From DASSFZ01 sp035283185 (lineage in GTDB: Bacteria; Chloroflexota; Anaerolineae; Fen-1058), in the NCBI GenBank assembly GCA_035283185.1, contig DATEUJ010000151.1:1-64000 (forward strand): 64,000 bases of DNA, written 5' to 3'. Of this stretch, positions 54,687 through 62,019 are shown in pieces; within the stretch, counting starts at the first letter, position 1; every line of letters starts with the position of its first letter. The position numbers and the translations under genes are program-made. The notes beneath the pieces were generated by a model, which saw only the letters and a list, made by a program, of their open reading frames with translations, had not been told where the DNA came from and made no database searches.

Positions 54687-55607
54687 TCAAGAAGCAGCCA
54701 ACAATCTCAGCACACGTTCCAGATCGTCCGGCAGGGGCGACTCGAATGTGCGCTCCTCGCCGGTCGAGGGCAGCCGCAGCGTCAAGCGCGCAGCGTGCAG
54801 GAATTGCCGCCCAATCGGGAGCGACGGCTTCCTGCGACCGTACAGCGTATCGCCGACGAGGGGATGCCCGAGCCATGCGAAATGAACGCGAATTTGGTGC
54901 GTGCGCCCGGTTTCGGGAAGCGCTTCGACGAGTGAATAGGCCACTTGCTCTACGCTCCATTCGCGAAGCGTCTTGTAGCGAGTGCGCGACGGGCGGCCGT
55001 CCGCCGACACCGCCATGCGCTTGCGATGGATGCGATCGCGCGCGATCGGGGCGTCGACGATGCCTTCGCGCGGCGCGAGGCGTCCCTCGACCAGGGCAAG
55101 GTACACCTTCTTGACCAGGCGTGACTTGAACTGGCGCTGCAGCTCGCGGTGAGCGGCGTCGTGCTTGGCGACGACGATCAAGCCCGAGGTGTCTTTGTCG
55201 AGCCGATGCACGATGCCGGGACGCATCTCTCCGCCGACGCCCTTCAGATCGGGCGTGTGCGCCAGGATGGCATTGACGAGCGTGCCGCGATCGTGCCCCG
55301 CCGCCGGATGCACGACCAGGCCGGCCGGCTTGTCGATCACGATCAGGTCGACGTCTTCGTAGACGATCGAGAGAGGGATGTCCTCCGCCTCAATTGTCGC
55401 CGGCGCAGGCGGCGGGATGCGCACGACGATTTCGTCCCCCTGCCCCACCTTGTGAGCGGCGCCGGTCACCGCGCCGTTGACGGTGACGAAACCGTCGTCG
55501 ATCAGGCGCTGGACCGCCGTGCGCGAGAGGTCGCTCACGCGCGCGGCGACGAACTTGTCCAGCCGCTCGCGCGTATCGGCATGCAGCGTGATGATGCGAA
55601 CAGGCAT
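54687..55607 (-). CDS. rluD: RluD-family 23S rRNA pseudouridine synthase
   Basis: 306 residues. N-terminal S4 RNA-binding domain (ERLDKFVAARVSDLSRTAVQRLIDDGFVTVNG), then the RluA-type catalytic domain with HRLDKDTSGLIVVAKHD, whose Asp is the nucleophile, and the late motif TGRTHQIRVHFAWLGHPLVGDTLYG. It isomerises uridines in ribosomal RNA; the S4 domain plus length favour RluD (23S positions 1911/1915/1917 in E. coli) but a paralogue is possible. It is 15 bases downstream of the second lspA, a common lspA-rluD arrangement. Confidence 0.93.
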   Translation of the reverse strand: MPVRIITLHADTRERLDKFVAARVSDLSRTAVQRLIDDGFVTVNGAVTGAAHKVGQGDEIVVRIPPPAPATIEAEDIPLSIVYEDVDLIVIDKPAGLVVHPAAGHDRGTLVNAILAHTPDLKGVGGEMRPGIVHRLDKDTSGLIVVAKHDAAHRELQRQFKSRLVKKVYLALVEGRLAPREGIVDAPIARDRIHRKRMAVSADGRPSRTRYKTLREWSVEQVAYSLVEALPETGRTHQIRVHFAWLGHPLVGDTLYGRRKPSLPIGRQFLHAARLTLRLPSTGEERTFESPLPDDLERVLRLLAAS

Positions 55608-55622
55608 GAACGGAATTGCGAT

Positions 55623-56147
55623 CTACCGGGTCTGCTGATTCGCGGGCGACGAATCAGCATCGCTCGCCGCCTGCGCTTTCGCCGCAGACGGGCGGCGGCC
55701 GTCCAGCAGCGCGGCGACGAGCATCAGCGCGACGCCGATCGTCACCGCGCTATCCGCCACGTTGAAGCGCGAGAAGGAGCCGACGGCGATGAAGTCGACG
55801 ACGTAACCGAGGCGAAGCCGGTCGATCAGGTTGCCTATAGCGCCCGCCAGGAGAAACCCCAACGCCAGGCGCACCCAACGCCGATCTCTGGGCAGCCGGA
55901 TCAGATACCCGATCATGACGATGATGATCGTCGTCGAGGCCAGCGCGAACAGGGGGCCTGCGTCTTTGAACAACCCGAACACGACGCCGGTGTTCGTGAC
56001 ATGCTCGACCGCGACGAAGTGGGCCAGCGCCGGAATCGGGAACCAGTAGTGTCCCACGGGCACGTGGCTCACCACCCACCACTTCGTGATCTGATCGAGC
56101 GCGACGTCGGCGGCGACGAGCAAGGGCAGCGTCGGAAGTCGCTTCAA
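55623..56147 (-). CDS. lspA: Lipoprotein signal peptidase, copy 2
   Basis: 174 residues, four membrane helices. Cleaves signal peptides of lipid-modified prolipoproteins. The two catalytic Asp motifs are intact: GNLIDRLRLGYVVDFI and FNVADSAVTIGV; the N-terminal DVALDQITKWWV Asp is also kept. The conserved NTGAAFG segment of the family reads NTGVVFG here. C-terminal tail is long and polar. It follows a first lspA copy (56288-56800) with a hairpin between, and precedes the rluD-type gene. Confidence 0.93.
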   Translation of the reverse strand: MKRLPTLPLLVAADVALDQITKWWVVSHVPVGHYWFPIPALAHFVAVEHVTNTGVVFGLFKDAGPLFALASTTIIIVMIGYLIRLPRDRRWVRLALGFLLAGAIGNLIDRLRLGYVVDFIAVGSFSRFNVADSAVTIGVALMLVAALLDGRRPSAAKAQAASDADSSPANQQTR

Positions 56148-56197
56148 GGCTATCTTCCTAAAGGGGCCGTCCGATTAAGGCCATATTTCGCCTGCTC

Positions 56198-56221
56198 GGC
56201 GTGGATTGGCAAATCCACGCC
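56198..56221. terminator. Hairpin between the two lspA genes
   Basis: GGCGTGGATT, loop GGCA, AATCCACGCC: a 10-bp perfect stem with a tetraloop in the 140-base gap between the lspA copies. It could end transcription of copy 1 or set different levels for the two copies. No T tract. Confidence 0.5.
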
Positions 56222-56287
56222 GGATTTGGCAATGCGGCGGGAGCGCGTGCGAATTACAGGCAAGGCGGCGGAGAAGGCGCGGCACGT

Positions 56288-56800
56288 TCAGCCGGGAAAT
56301 TGTCCACTGCCGGAAGAGGGGTTCGGCTCGGGCGGTCTGGCGGCGGCGCGCTCCTGGCGCCAAAACGCGATGGCAAGCAGGGCGACGCCGATCACGATGG
56401 CGCTGTCGGCGACGTTGAAGACCGGCCAGAACTTGAGGTCGATAAAATCGACGACGTGGCCCAGCCGCAGCCGGTCGATCAGGTTGCCCAAGGCGCCGCC
56501 CAGTTGCAGGCCAAGCGCGATGCGCACCAGTTGCTGATCGGCAGGCACTCTGCGCACGTACAGCACGATAATCGTAATGACGAGGATGGCGACGAAGACG
56601 AAGACCACACCGGCCTCTTTCAACAACCCGAACGCGGCGCCGGTGTTCGTGACATAGGTGATGCTGAAGAGGCGCGACAGCGCCGGAAGAGGGTAAACCG
56701 ACTCGCCCAGCTCGAGGTTGGTCACGACCAACCACTTGGTAAACTGGTCGAGCGCGAGCGTAACCAGTGCCACGAGGGGGACGAGTGGAAGCTGCTTCAA
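56288..56800 (-). CDS. lspA: Lipoprotein signal peptidase, copy 1
   Basis: 170 residues with a TTG start at 56800 immediately after the stop of the DksA-like gene; a GTG ten codons in is an alternative. Same fold as copy 2, with TLALDQFTKWLV, YVTNTGAAFGLLKEAG (canonical), GNLIDRLRLGHVVDFIDL and FNVADSAIVIGVALL. The C-terminus is Pro/Ser/Gly-rich. Sequence similarity to copy 2 over the whole length indicates a tandem duplication that has since diverged. Confidence 0.94.
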   Translation of the reverse strand: MKQLPLVPLVALVTLALDQFTKWLVVTNLELGESVYPLPALSRLFSITYVTNTGAAFGLLKEAGVVFVFVAILVITIIVLYVRRVPADQQLVRIALGLQLGGALGNLIDRLRLGHVVDFIDLKFWPVFNVADSAIVIGVALLAIAFWRQERAAARPPEPNPSSGSGQFPG

Positions 56801-57142
56801 TTATCGCTCTCGCTTGCGCTGACAGGACATGCACAGGTCGGCATAGGGGATGGCTTTCAGGCGGGCGGTGTCGATAGGCTGGTTACATTCGACGCACAGG
56901 CCGTACGTGCCGTTCTCCATGCGTCGCAGGGCGCCGTTCACTTGCTTGAGCAGCGACTCGGCGTTGATCCGGATGGCCAGGTCTTTGGCCTGCTCAAACG
57001 CGACCGAACCGTCGTCGGCCTGGTGGTTGCCGTAACCGAGATGGTCGCCTGCGGCCACTTCACTCAGCGCGGCCATTTGCTCGGCCAGGCGCGCCTGCTC
57101 GGATAACAATGCGCTCTTGAGTTGGTCGTATGGAACCGGCAT
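56801..57142 (-). CDS. TraR/DksA-type C4 zinc-finger protein
   Basis: 113 residues. Helical hairpin (QLKSALLSEQARLAEQMAALSE ... ESLLKQVNGALRRMENGTYG) with a C-terminal zinc finger GLCVECNQPI ... AIPYADLCMSCQ. Such proteins insert a coiled coil in the RNA polymerase secondary channel and modulate promoters, as DksA does with ppGpp. In this lineage they often sit before lspA. Its stop is directly followed by the lspA TTG start, so translation is coupled. Confidence 0.92.
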   Translation of the reverse strand: MPVPYDQLKSALLSEQARLAEQMAALSEVAAGDHLGYGNHQADDGSVAFEQAKDLAIRINAESLLKQVNGALRRMENGTYGLCVECNQPIDTARLKAIPYADLCMSCQRKRER

Positions 57143-57314
57143 GTCGCCCTCCCCCTTCGCGTATTCTACCCGACGAGTCCTGTTCCGACAAGGTGGGGAA
57201 TACGTGGCGGATGGCTAATAGCTGATGGCTCATGGCTTATCGCGTATCATGTGCTGCCTGTCGACGCGGCTCGCCTTCGAGGGGGGCTGTGTCACGCATC
57301 ACGCGATCACGTTT
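57143..57314. other. Intergenic gap ileS-dksA with short decayed repeats
   Basis: 172 bases holding GGATGGCTAATAGCTGATGGCTCATGGC (a decayed tandem of a GATGGCT unit) and a GC/AT hairpin-prone stretch with CACGCATCACGCGATCACG. No promoter or RNA gene was recognised. Confidence 0.5.
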
Positions 57315-60300
57315 TCACGTATCGCGGGCCACCCGCTTCACGCCAAGCGTCAAGCGCATCCCATCCAGGCTGTCTTCCTCGGTGAGCATTCCCGGCTCGG
57401 GCGCGCCGAAGCGCAGCTCGTCGCTGAGCGTCTCGGCCTTGACGTAGTCCTGCCACGCCTCGATCGCGGCGCGCAGCTCGCCCTCGGCCTGAGCGGCAGC
57501 CACGATGCGATCGGAGATGTCGAAGCCGGCCTTCTTGCGCAGGTCCTGGATGCGGCGCACGATGTCGCGGGCAAGGCCCTCCCGCACGAGCGCCGGCGTC
57601 AGCGCGGTGTCGAGCGCGACGACGACACCTGCTTCCGAGGAGACGGCGAGTCCCTCTCGGGGCTGCGGGGTGACGAGGATTTCGTCCGACGCCAGCTCGA
57701 CCGTGGCCTCGCCGCTGCCGAGCGTGACGGGCGATCCCGAGCGAATGGCCGCCACGACGCGGGGCGCGTCGGCCTCAGCTAGCGCCATGCGCACCAGCGG
57801 GAACTTCGCGCCGAACTTCGGACCCAGCTTCTTGTTGTCGGGCAGCAGCTTGTAGGTGACCAGCTCGGCCTCGTTTGCCGCCAGCTCGACGGTCTTCACG
57901 TTCAGTTCGTCGGCGATCACGTCGCTCATCCGCACGACCCCCGATCGCTGCGCCTCGGGCACGACGACGATCGCCTTGCCGAGCGGCTGGCGCACCTTCA
58001 GGTTATTGTTCGCGCGCGTCGCATGGCCGAGCGTCACCACCTGCCGGGCGACGGCCATATCGGCCAGCAGATCGGCGCCGATCCAGGCAGCGTCTGCGGC
58101 AGGCCAGTCGCAATGGTGCACCGACTCCGGCGCGCTGGCGTCGAAGCTGCGCGCTAGGTTCTGGTACACAGCCTCGGCCAGAAAAGGCAGCGTTGGGGCG
58201 AGCAGCTTGGCAAGCGTCAGCAGCACCTCGTACAGCGTGCTGTAGGCGGCGTTCTTGTCAGCATCCGACTCGCTCTTCCAGAAGCGGCGGCGGGAGCGGC
58301 GCACGTACCAGTTGCTGAGGTCGTCGACGAAAGGCTCGACGGCGCGGGCGACGCGCGGCGCGTCGTAATCGTCGAGCGCCGCCGTCACCTCGCCGATCAA
58401 TTCGTGCAACCGGGCGAGGATCCAGCGATCGAGTAAGTTCATCCCTCCTTCAGTTCCTTGAGTTCCTTGAACTGCCCGCAAGGGAACTGAAGGAACTCCT
58501 GGCGCCCAGCCGTCGAGATTCGCGTACGTCACGAAGAACGAGTACACATTCCACAGCGGGATGAAGAACTGGCGGCGCACCTCGGCGGCGGATTTGCGCC
58601 CGAACCAGATGTCGCTCTCGTAGCGCTGGCGCACAAACACCCAGCGCATCACGTCCGCGCCGATCTCGTCGGCGGCCTCGTTGAATTCGATCGCGTTGCC
58701 CCAGCTCTTGTGCATGGCGCGGCCGTCCTCGCCGAGCAGCGTAGCGAAGCCGAGCACGGTCTTGAACGGCGGTTGCCCGGTCAGCACCGCGCCCATCGTC
58801 AGCAGGGCGTAGAACCAGTTGCGGAACTGGCCTGGGAACGACTCGGTGATGAAGTCGGCAGGGAACCACGTCTCCCAATAGTTGCGGTCGTGGGTGTAGC
58901 CCATCGTCGAGATCGACACGATGCCGGCGTCAAGCCACGGGTTGCCGACGTCCGCGATGCGCTCGACGAGCGCGCCGCACTTCGAGCACCTGATTTTGAC
59001 GGCGTCGATGTACGGGCGGTGTGGTGTGTGGCCGTCGAACGCATCCCAGTCTTCGACGGCGCGCTCCTTCAGCTCAGCCTTCGAGCCGATCACCTCGAAG
59101 TGACCGCAGACGCTGCACTCCCAGATGGGCAGCGCCAGGCCGTAGTAGCGCTTCTTGCTAATCATCCAGTCGTGCATGTTGCGCAGCCAGTCGAGCTCGC
59201 GGTCTTTGCCGAAGTCAGGAATCCAACGAATCTGCTCGGTCACGTCGATTAACAACTGGCGCATCCCGTCCATGCGGATGAACCACTCGTCGACCAGGCG
59301 GAACACGAGCGGGGTCTGGCAGCGCCAGCACTGCGGGTAGCGGTGTGTGTAGTGCTCCTGCCGGTAGAAGCGACCCTTGATCTTGAGCGCGTCGGCGATC
59401 GGATCGGCCACGTCCTTGACGTGCATGCCGCTCAACCAGCCGAAGCCGTCGACGAACACGCCGTCCTCGTCGAGGGGTGCGATGACCGGAAGGTTGTACT
59501 GCTTGCCGAGCGCGAAGTCTTCCGCGCCACAACCCGGCGCGATGTGGACGATGCCGGTGCCTTCTACGACGCCGACCTCGTCCCACAGGACGACACGATG
59601 CGCCTCTGGGACGCCCACTTCTCTGGCGACCGGCAGATCGTCGAACGGGCCGATGTAGCGCCAGCCTTCCATCTCCCTACCCTTCAACTCAGCCACGATT
59701 TGATATTCGCCCTTCAGGATGCTCAGCGTGCCCTTGGAAAGATACAGGTACTCTTCCGCGCCGTCTTCCAAAGTCTGCCTGGCTTTCACGTAATCGAGGT
59801 CCGGGCCGACGGCGGCGGCGACGTTCGAGGTGAGCGTCCACGGCGTCGTGGTCCACACGAGCAGCGACTCGCGCGTTTGGCCATCGCCCCAATGGCCGGC
59901 GAGCGGGAAGCGCACGGTGAGACCGGGATCGACTTTCTCGATGTATCCTTCGGTGACGATCTCATGCTGGCTGATACCGGTGCCGCAGCGCCAGCACCAC
60001 GGCATCACGTCGTGTCCCTTGTACACCCAGCCCTGATCGTGGCAGGTCTTGAGAAAGCGCCAGATCTGGTAGTTGTTCTCGTCGCTGAACGTGAAGTACG
60101 ACCCGCCGACGTGCGGCAGGCCCAGTTGGCCGACGACCTGCTCGACCGTGCCTTCGAGTCCGCCGTCGGGGCCTCGGTACTCGATCACCTCGTGCGGGTT
60201 TTCGCCGAGCTTGTCGCGCAGCCAGCGAAGCTGGTCGGGATCGTCCCAGTTCACCCAGTAGCCTAAGCGGATCGACTGCTCGGTCTGCACGGCGGCGAAA

Positions 60301-60683
60301 GTCAGCACGCGCTGCTTGCACAGGATGACGAACGGCGCGATGCCGTACGCTTCGATGTCGCGCTTGTTCGTGAAGCCCAGATCGCGCTCGACGTTCACCT
60401 CGATCCACAGGCCCTGGCAGTCGAAGCCGTTCTGCCAGCGCTGGTTGTAGCCTTTCATCGCATAGTAGCGCTGCCACAGGTCCTTGTAGGTGCGGCCCCA
60501 GGCGTGATGCACGCCCATCGGGTTATTGGCGGTGATCGGCCCGTCGAGGAAGGAGAAATGCTTGCCGGACGAAGCGCGCAGCCGGCGCAGCTTGTTGAAG
60601 GCGTCGGTGTCTTTCCACCATTGGAGAATCTCGCGCTCCAGGGTGGGAAAATCGACCGTTGTGGGCACGGCCTTGAATGGCAT
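57315..60683 (-). CDS. ileS: Isoleucyl-tRNA synthetase
   Basis: 1122 residues, class Ia synthetase. The HIGH-equivalent NNPMGVHHAWGRTYKD is near residue 55, followed by editing domain CP1 (WTTTPWTLTSNVAAAVGPD, GTGIVHIAPGCGAEDF), WFIRMDGMRQ, and the KMSKS-equivalent GRAMHKSWGN. Zinc-type cysteines CSVCGHFE and RCSKCGA occur. This is the long subgroup that also includes eukaryotic cytosolic enzymes. Near residues 728-748 a repeat-derived segment (VPSVPLRAVQGTQGTEGG) separates the catalytic and anticodon domains. It lies 9 bases after alaX under the Ile T-box leader. Confidence 0.97.
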   Translation of the reverse strand: MPFKAVPTTVDFPTLEREILQWWKDTDAFNKLRRLRASSGKHFSFLDGPITANNPMGVHHAWGRTYKDLWQRYYAMKGYNQRWQNGFDCQGLWIEVNVERDLGFTNKRDIEAYGIAPFVILCKQRVLTFAAVQTEQSIRLGYWVNWDDPDQLRWLRDKLGENPHEVIEYRGPDGGLEGTVEQVVGQLGLPHVGGSYFTFSDENNYQIWRFLKTCHDQGWVYKGHDVMPWCWRCGTGISQHEIVTEGYIEKVDPGLTVRFPLAGHWGDGQTRESLLVWTTTPWTLTSNVAAAVGPDLDYVKARQTLEDGAEEYLYLSKGTLSILKGEYQIVAELKGREMEGWRYIGPFDDLPVAREVGVPEAHRVVLWDEVGVVEGTGIVHIAPGCGAEDFALGKQYNLPVIAPLDEDGVFVDGFGWLSGMHVKDVADPIADALKIKGRFYRQEHYTHRYPQCWRCQTPLVFRLVDEWFIRMDGMRQLLIDVTEQIRWIPDFGKDRELDWLRNMHDWMISKKRYYGLALPIWECSVCGHFEVIGSKAELKERAVEDWDAFDGHTPHRPYIDAVKIRCSKCGALVERIADVGNPWLDAGIVSISTMGYTHDRNYWETWFPADFITESFPGQFRNWFYALLTMGAVLTGQPPFKTVLGFATLLGEDGRAMHKSWGNAIEFNEAADEIGADVMRWVFVRQRYESDIWFGRKSAAEVRRQFFIPLWNVYSFFVTYANLDGWAPGVPSVPLRAVQGTQGTEGGMNLLDRWILARLHELIGEVTAALDDYDAPRVARAVEPFVDDLSNWYVRRSRRRFWKSESDADKNAAYSTLYEVLLTLAKLLAPTLPFLAEAVYQNLARSFDASAPESVHHCDWPAADAAWIGADLLADMAVARQVVTLGHATRANNNLKVRQPLGKAIVVVPEAQRSGVVRMSDVIADELNVKTVELAANEAELVTYKLLPDNKKLGPKFGAKFPLVRMALAEADAPRVVAAIRSGSPVTLGSGEATVELASDEILVTPQPREGLAVSSEAGVVVALDTALTPALVREGLARDIVRRIQDLRKKAGFDISDRIVAAAQAEGELRAAIEAWQDYVKAETLSDELRFGAPEPGMLTEEDSLDGMRLTLGVKRVARDT
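58441..58502. repeat. AAGGAACT-type inverted repeat inside ileS
   Basis: The plus strand reads CCTTCAGTTCCTTGAGTTCCTTG ... CAAGGGAACTGAAGGAACTCC, the same hairpin family as the intergenic repeat at 53758-53811. The insert keeps the ileS frame and adds about 20 residues at a domain boundary. Confidence 0.85.
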
Positions 60684-60692
60684 GGAATCCTC

Positions 60693-61403
60693 CTACTCGA
60701 TCGCCACTTCGATGCGCTTGTTGATCTTGCCCTTGCTCTTGTAGTCGACGACGCGGATGCGCCCGACCTCCGAGGTATTCGCTACATGCGTGCCGCCGTC
60801 GGCCTGCAGATCTAGCCCTTCGATCTCGACGGTGCGCACCTCGGCGATGCCCTCCGGCAGCAGGTTGATTTTGGTGCGGATGAGGTCGGGAATCTGAAAA
60901 GCCTCCTGGCGCGGGAGAATCCTCACACGCACGGGACGCGCAGCGGCAACTTCGACGTTGATCTTCTCCTCGATTTCCTTCACCAGTTCCTGGCGCATCG
61001 TCTCGAACTCGAAGTCCATGCGTCCCCTGAGCGGCTCCATGTTGCCGCCGGTGACGCTCGCGCCGTAGTCGCGCCAGATCACGCCGCACAGGATGTGCAT
61101 GGCCGTGTGCGTGCGCATGAGCCGATAGCGGCGCTCCCACTCGATCGCCCCGTGAACGGTCGAGCCGGCGACGGGCGGCTCGCCCTCGGCGATCTGGTGC
61201 CACACCATGTCACCTTGCTTGCGAACTTTCGTCACCGCCCACCGCCGGCCGCCCATCGACAGCACGCCGGCGTCGCTCGGCTGGCCGCCGCCGCCTGGGT
61301 AGAAAGCCGTGCGATCGAGCGCGATCTCGCTGCCCTCTGTCGCGACTACAGTTGCATCGAATTCCCTACAGTATGCGTCTGTGTGGTACAGCAACTCGGT
61401 CAT
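60693..61403 (-). CDS. AlaX-like aminoacyl-tRNA editing domain protein
   Basis: 236 residues from the ATG at 61403 (MTELLYHTDAYCREFDA), after GGAGGGAGGGTG; a longer frame would run back through the T-box terminator. It matches the trans-editing domain of alanyl-tRNA synthetase: TAFYPGGGGQPSDAG, zinc motif RTHTAMHIL, and QADGGTHVANTSEVGRI near the end. These proteins hydrolyse mischarged Ser- or Gly-tRNA-Ala. Its placement before ileS under an Ile-specific leader is unusual and may hint at a role linked to Ile or Val charging, but that is only inference. Confidence 0.88.
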   Translation of the reverse strand: MTELLYHTDAYCREFDATVVATEGSEIALDRTAFYPGGGGQPSDAGVLSMGGRRWAVTKVRKQGDMVWHQIAEGEPPVAGSTVHGAIEWERRYRLMRTHTAMHILCGVIWRDYGASVTGGNMEPLRGRMDFEFETMRQELVKEIEEKINVEVAAARPVRVRILPRQEAFQIPDLIRTKINLLPEGIAEVRTVEIEGLDLQADGGTHVANTSEVGRIRVVDYKSKGKINKRIEVAIE

Positions 61404-61469
61404 GTCACCCTCCCTCCCCAGCGTCGGCGCCTGCCACAGATACTGCCCGCACGTGAAGACTCGGCGTAG

Positions 61470-61874
61470 AAACAAGAAGCCTCCGTCCACAACAGGGACG
61501 AGAGGCTCAGGCTCCCGCGGTACCACCCTCTATTGCCCGAATCGAATGGGCCACTCCGACCGGCTGCACGCGCTGCAAGGCGGCGTAGAGCCGCGCGGCG
61601 GATAACGGGCCGCGAGCCCGGCTGAGCCTACTCGGCTGGCTTATCAGACTTCGGAAGTCTTTCTGCTAACCCTCGCAGGCGACGGTGCCCGGCAGTCCGA
61701 GCGCTTTTGCCGGCGGGGTGGCCTATAGAGACTTCCGAAGTCTTGGCCTGGTCTGCCAGCCTTTCGGTCAGCAGCTCCGGAAGGATTTTCCGTATCGTCG
61801 CCTCGTTCGGTTCGCACCAGCCCCGAACTCGCTGGGAAGGCCCGGATACGTACTCGTTTCCATCTGCGCTGATG
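61470..61874 (-). ncRNA. T-box leader (specifier ATC, isoleucine) controlling alaX-ileS
   Basis: Minus strand. Stem I region starts near 61874: GAGTACGTATC (AGTA S-turn), the apical part GCGAGTTCGGGGCTGGTGCG, then GATACGGAAAATCCTT, where GATACG pairs with CGTATC and the specifier loop carries ATC (Ile). The antiterminator T-box AGGGTGGTACCGCGG is at 61529-61515. A terminator hairpin with arms GCCTCTCGTCC and GGACGGAGGC (61506-61479) and a T-rich tail follows. Uncharged tRNA-Ile should block termination and raise ileS expression. A palindromic repeat pair is embedded between stem I and the antiterminator. Confidence 0.9.
61646..61743. repeat. Inverted AGACTTCSGAAGTCT pair inside the T-box leader
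   Basis: AGACTTCGGAAGTCT at 61646-61660 and AGACTTCCGAAGTCT at 61729-61743, enclosing about 70 bases. The element lies within the transcribed leader, between stem I and the antiterminator region. It can form its own hairpin without disturbing either. Confidence 0.88.
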
Positions 61875-61880
61875 GAGACG

Positions 61881-61909
61881 ATTATGCCATAGACGTAGGG
61901 CAGCGTCAA
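61881..61909 (-). promoter_or_regulatory. Promoter of the T-box-alaX-ileS transcript
   Basis: On the minus strand TTGACG (61909-61904), 17-base spacer, CATAAT (61886-61881). Transcription should begin near 61874, just before stem I of the T-box. Confidence 0.7.
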
Positions 61910-61939
61910 GTCGGCAAGAGAACGGTTATGGTATCTTTA

Positions 61940-61968
61940 TTGCAGACGCTTTTGAACCGCGCTATAAT
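61940..61968 (+). promoter_or_regulatory. Promoter of the Ser/Thr kinase gene
   Basis: TTGCAG (61940-61945), 17-base spacer, TATAAT (61963-61968), 52 bases before the ATG at 62020. It is divergent from and about 30 bases away from the T-box promoter. Confidence 0.65.
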
Positions 61969-62019
61969 ACGCAGGGGTGCGGTCTATCCGTACGCCGAGA
62001 TTGATTAGTTGCATGTGAT

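Noticed and set aside
61628..61909. 93-codon minus-strand frame with ATG downstream of the ileS promoter
   Set aside because: It lies entirely in the T-box leader and runs through stem I and the palindromic repeats; no ribosome site is visible.
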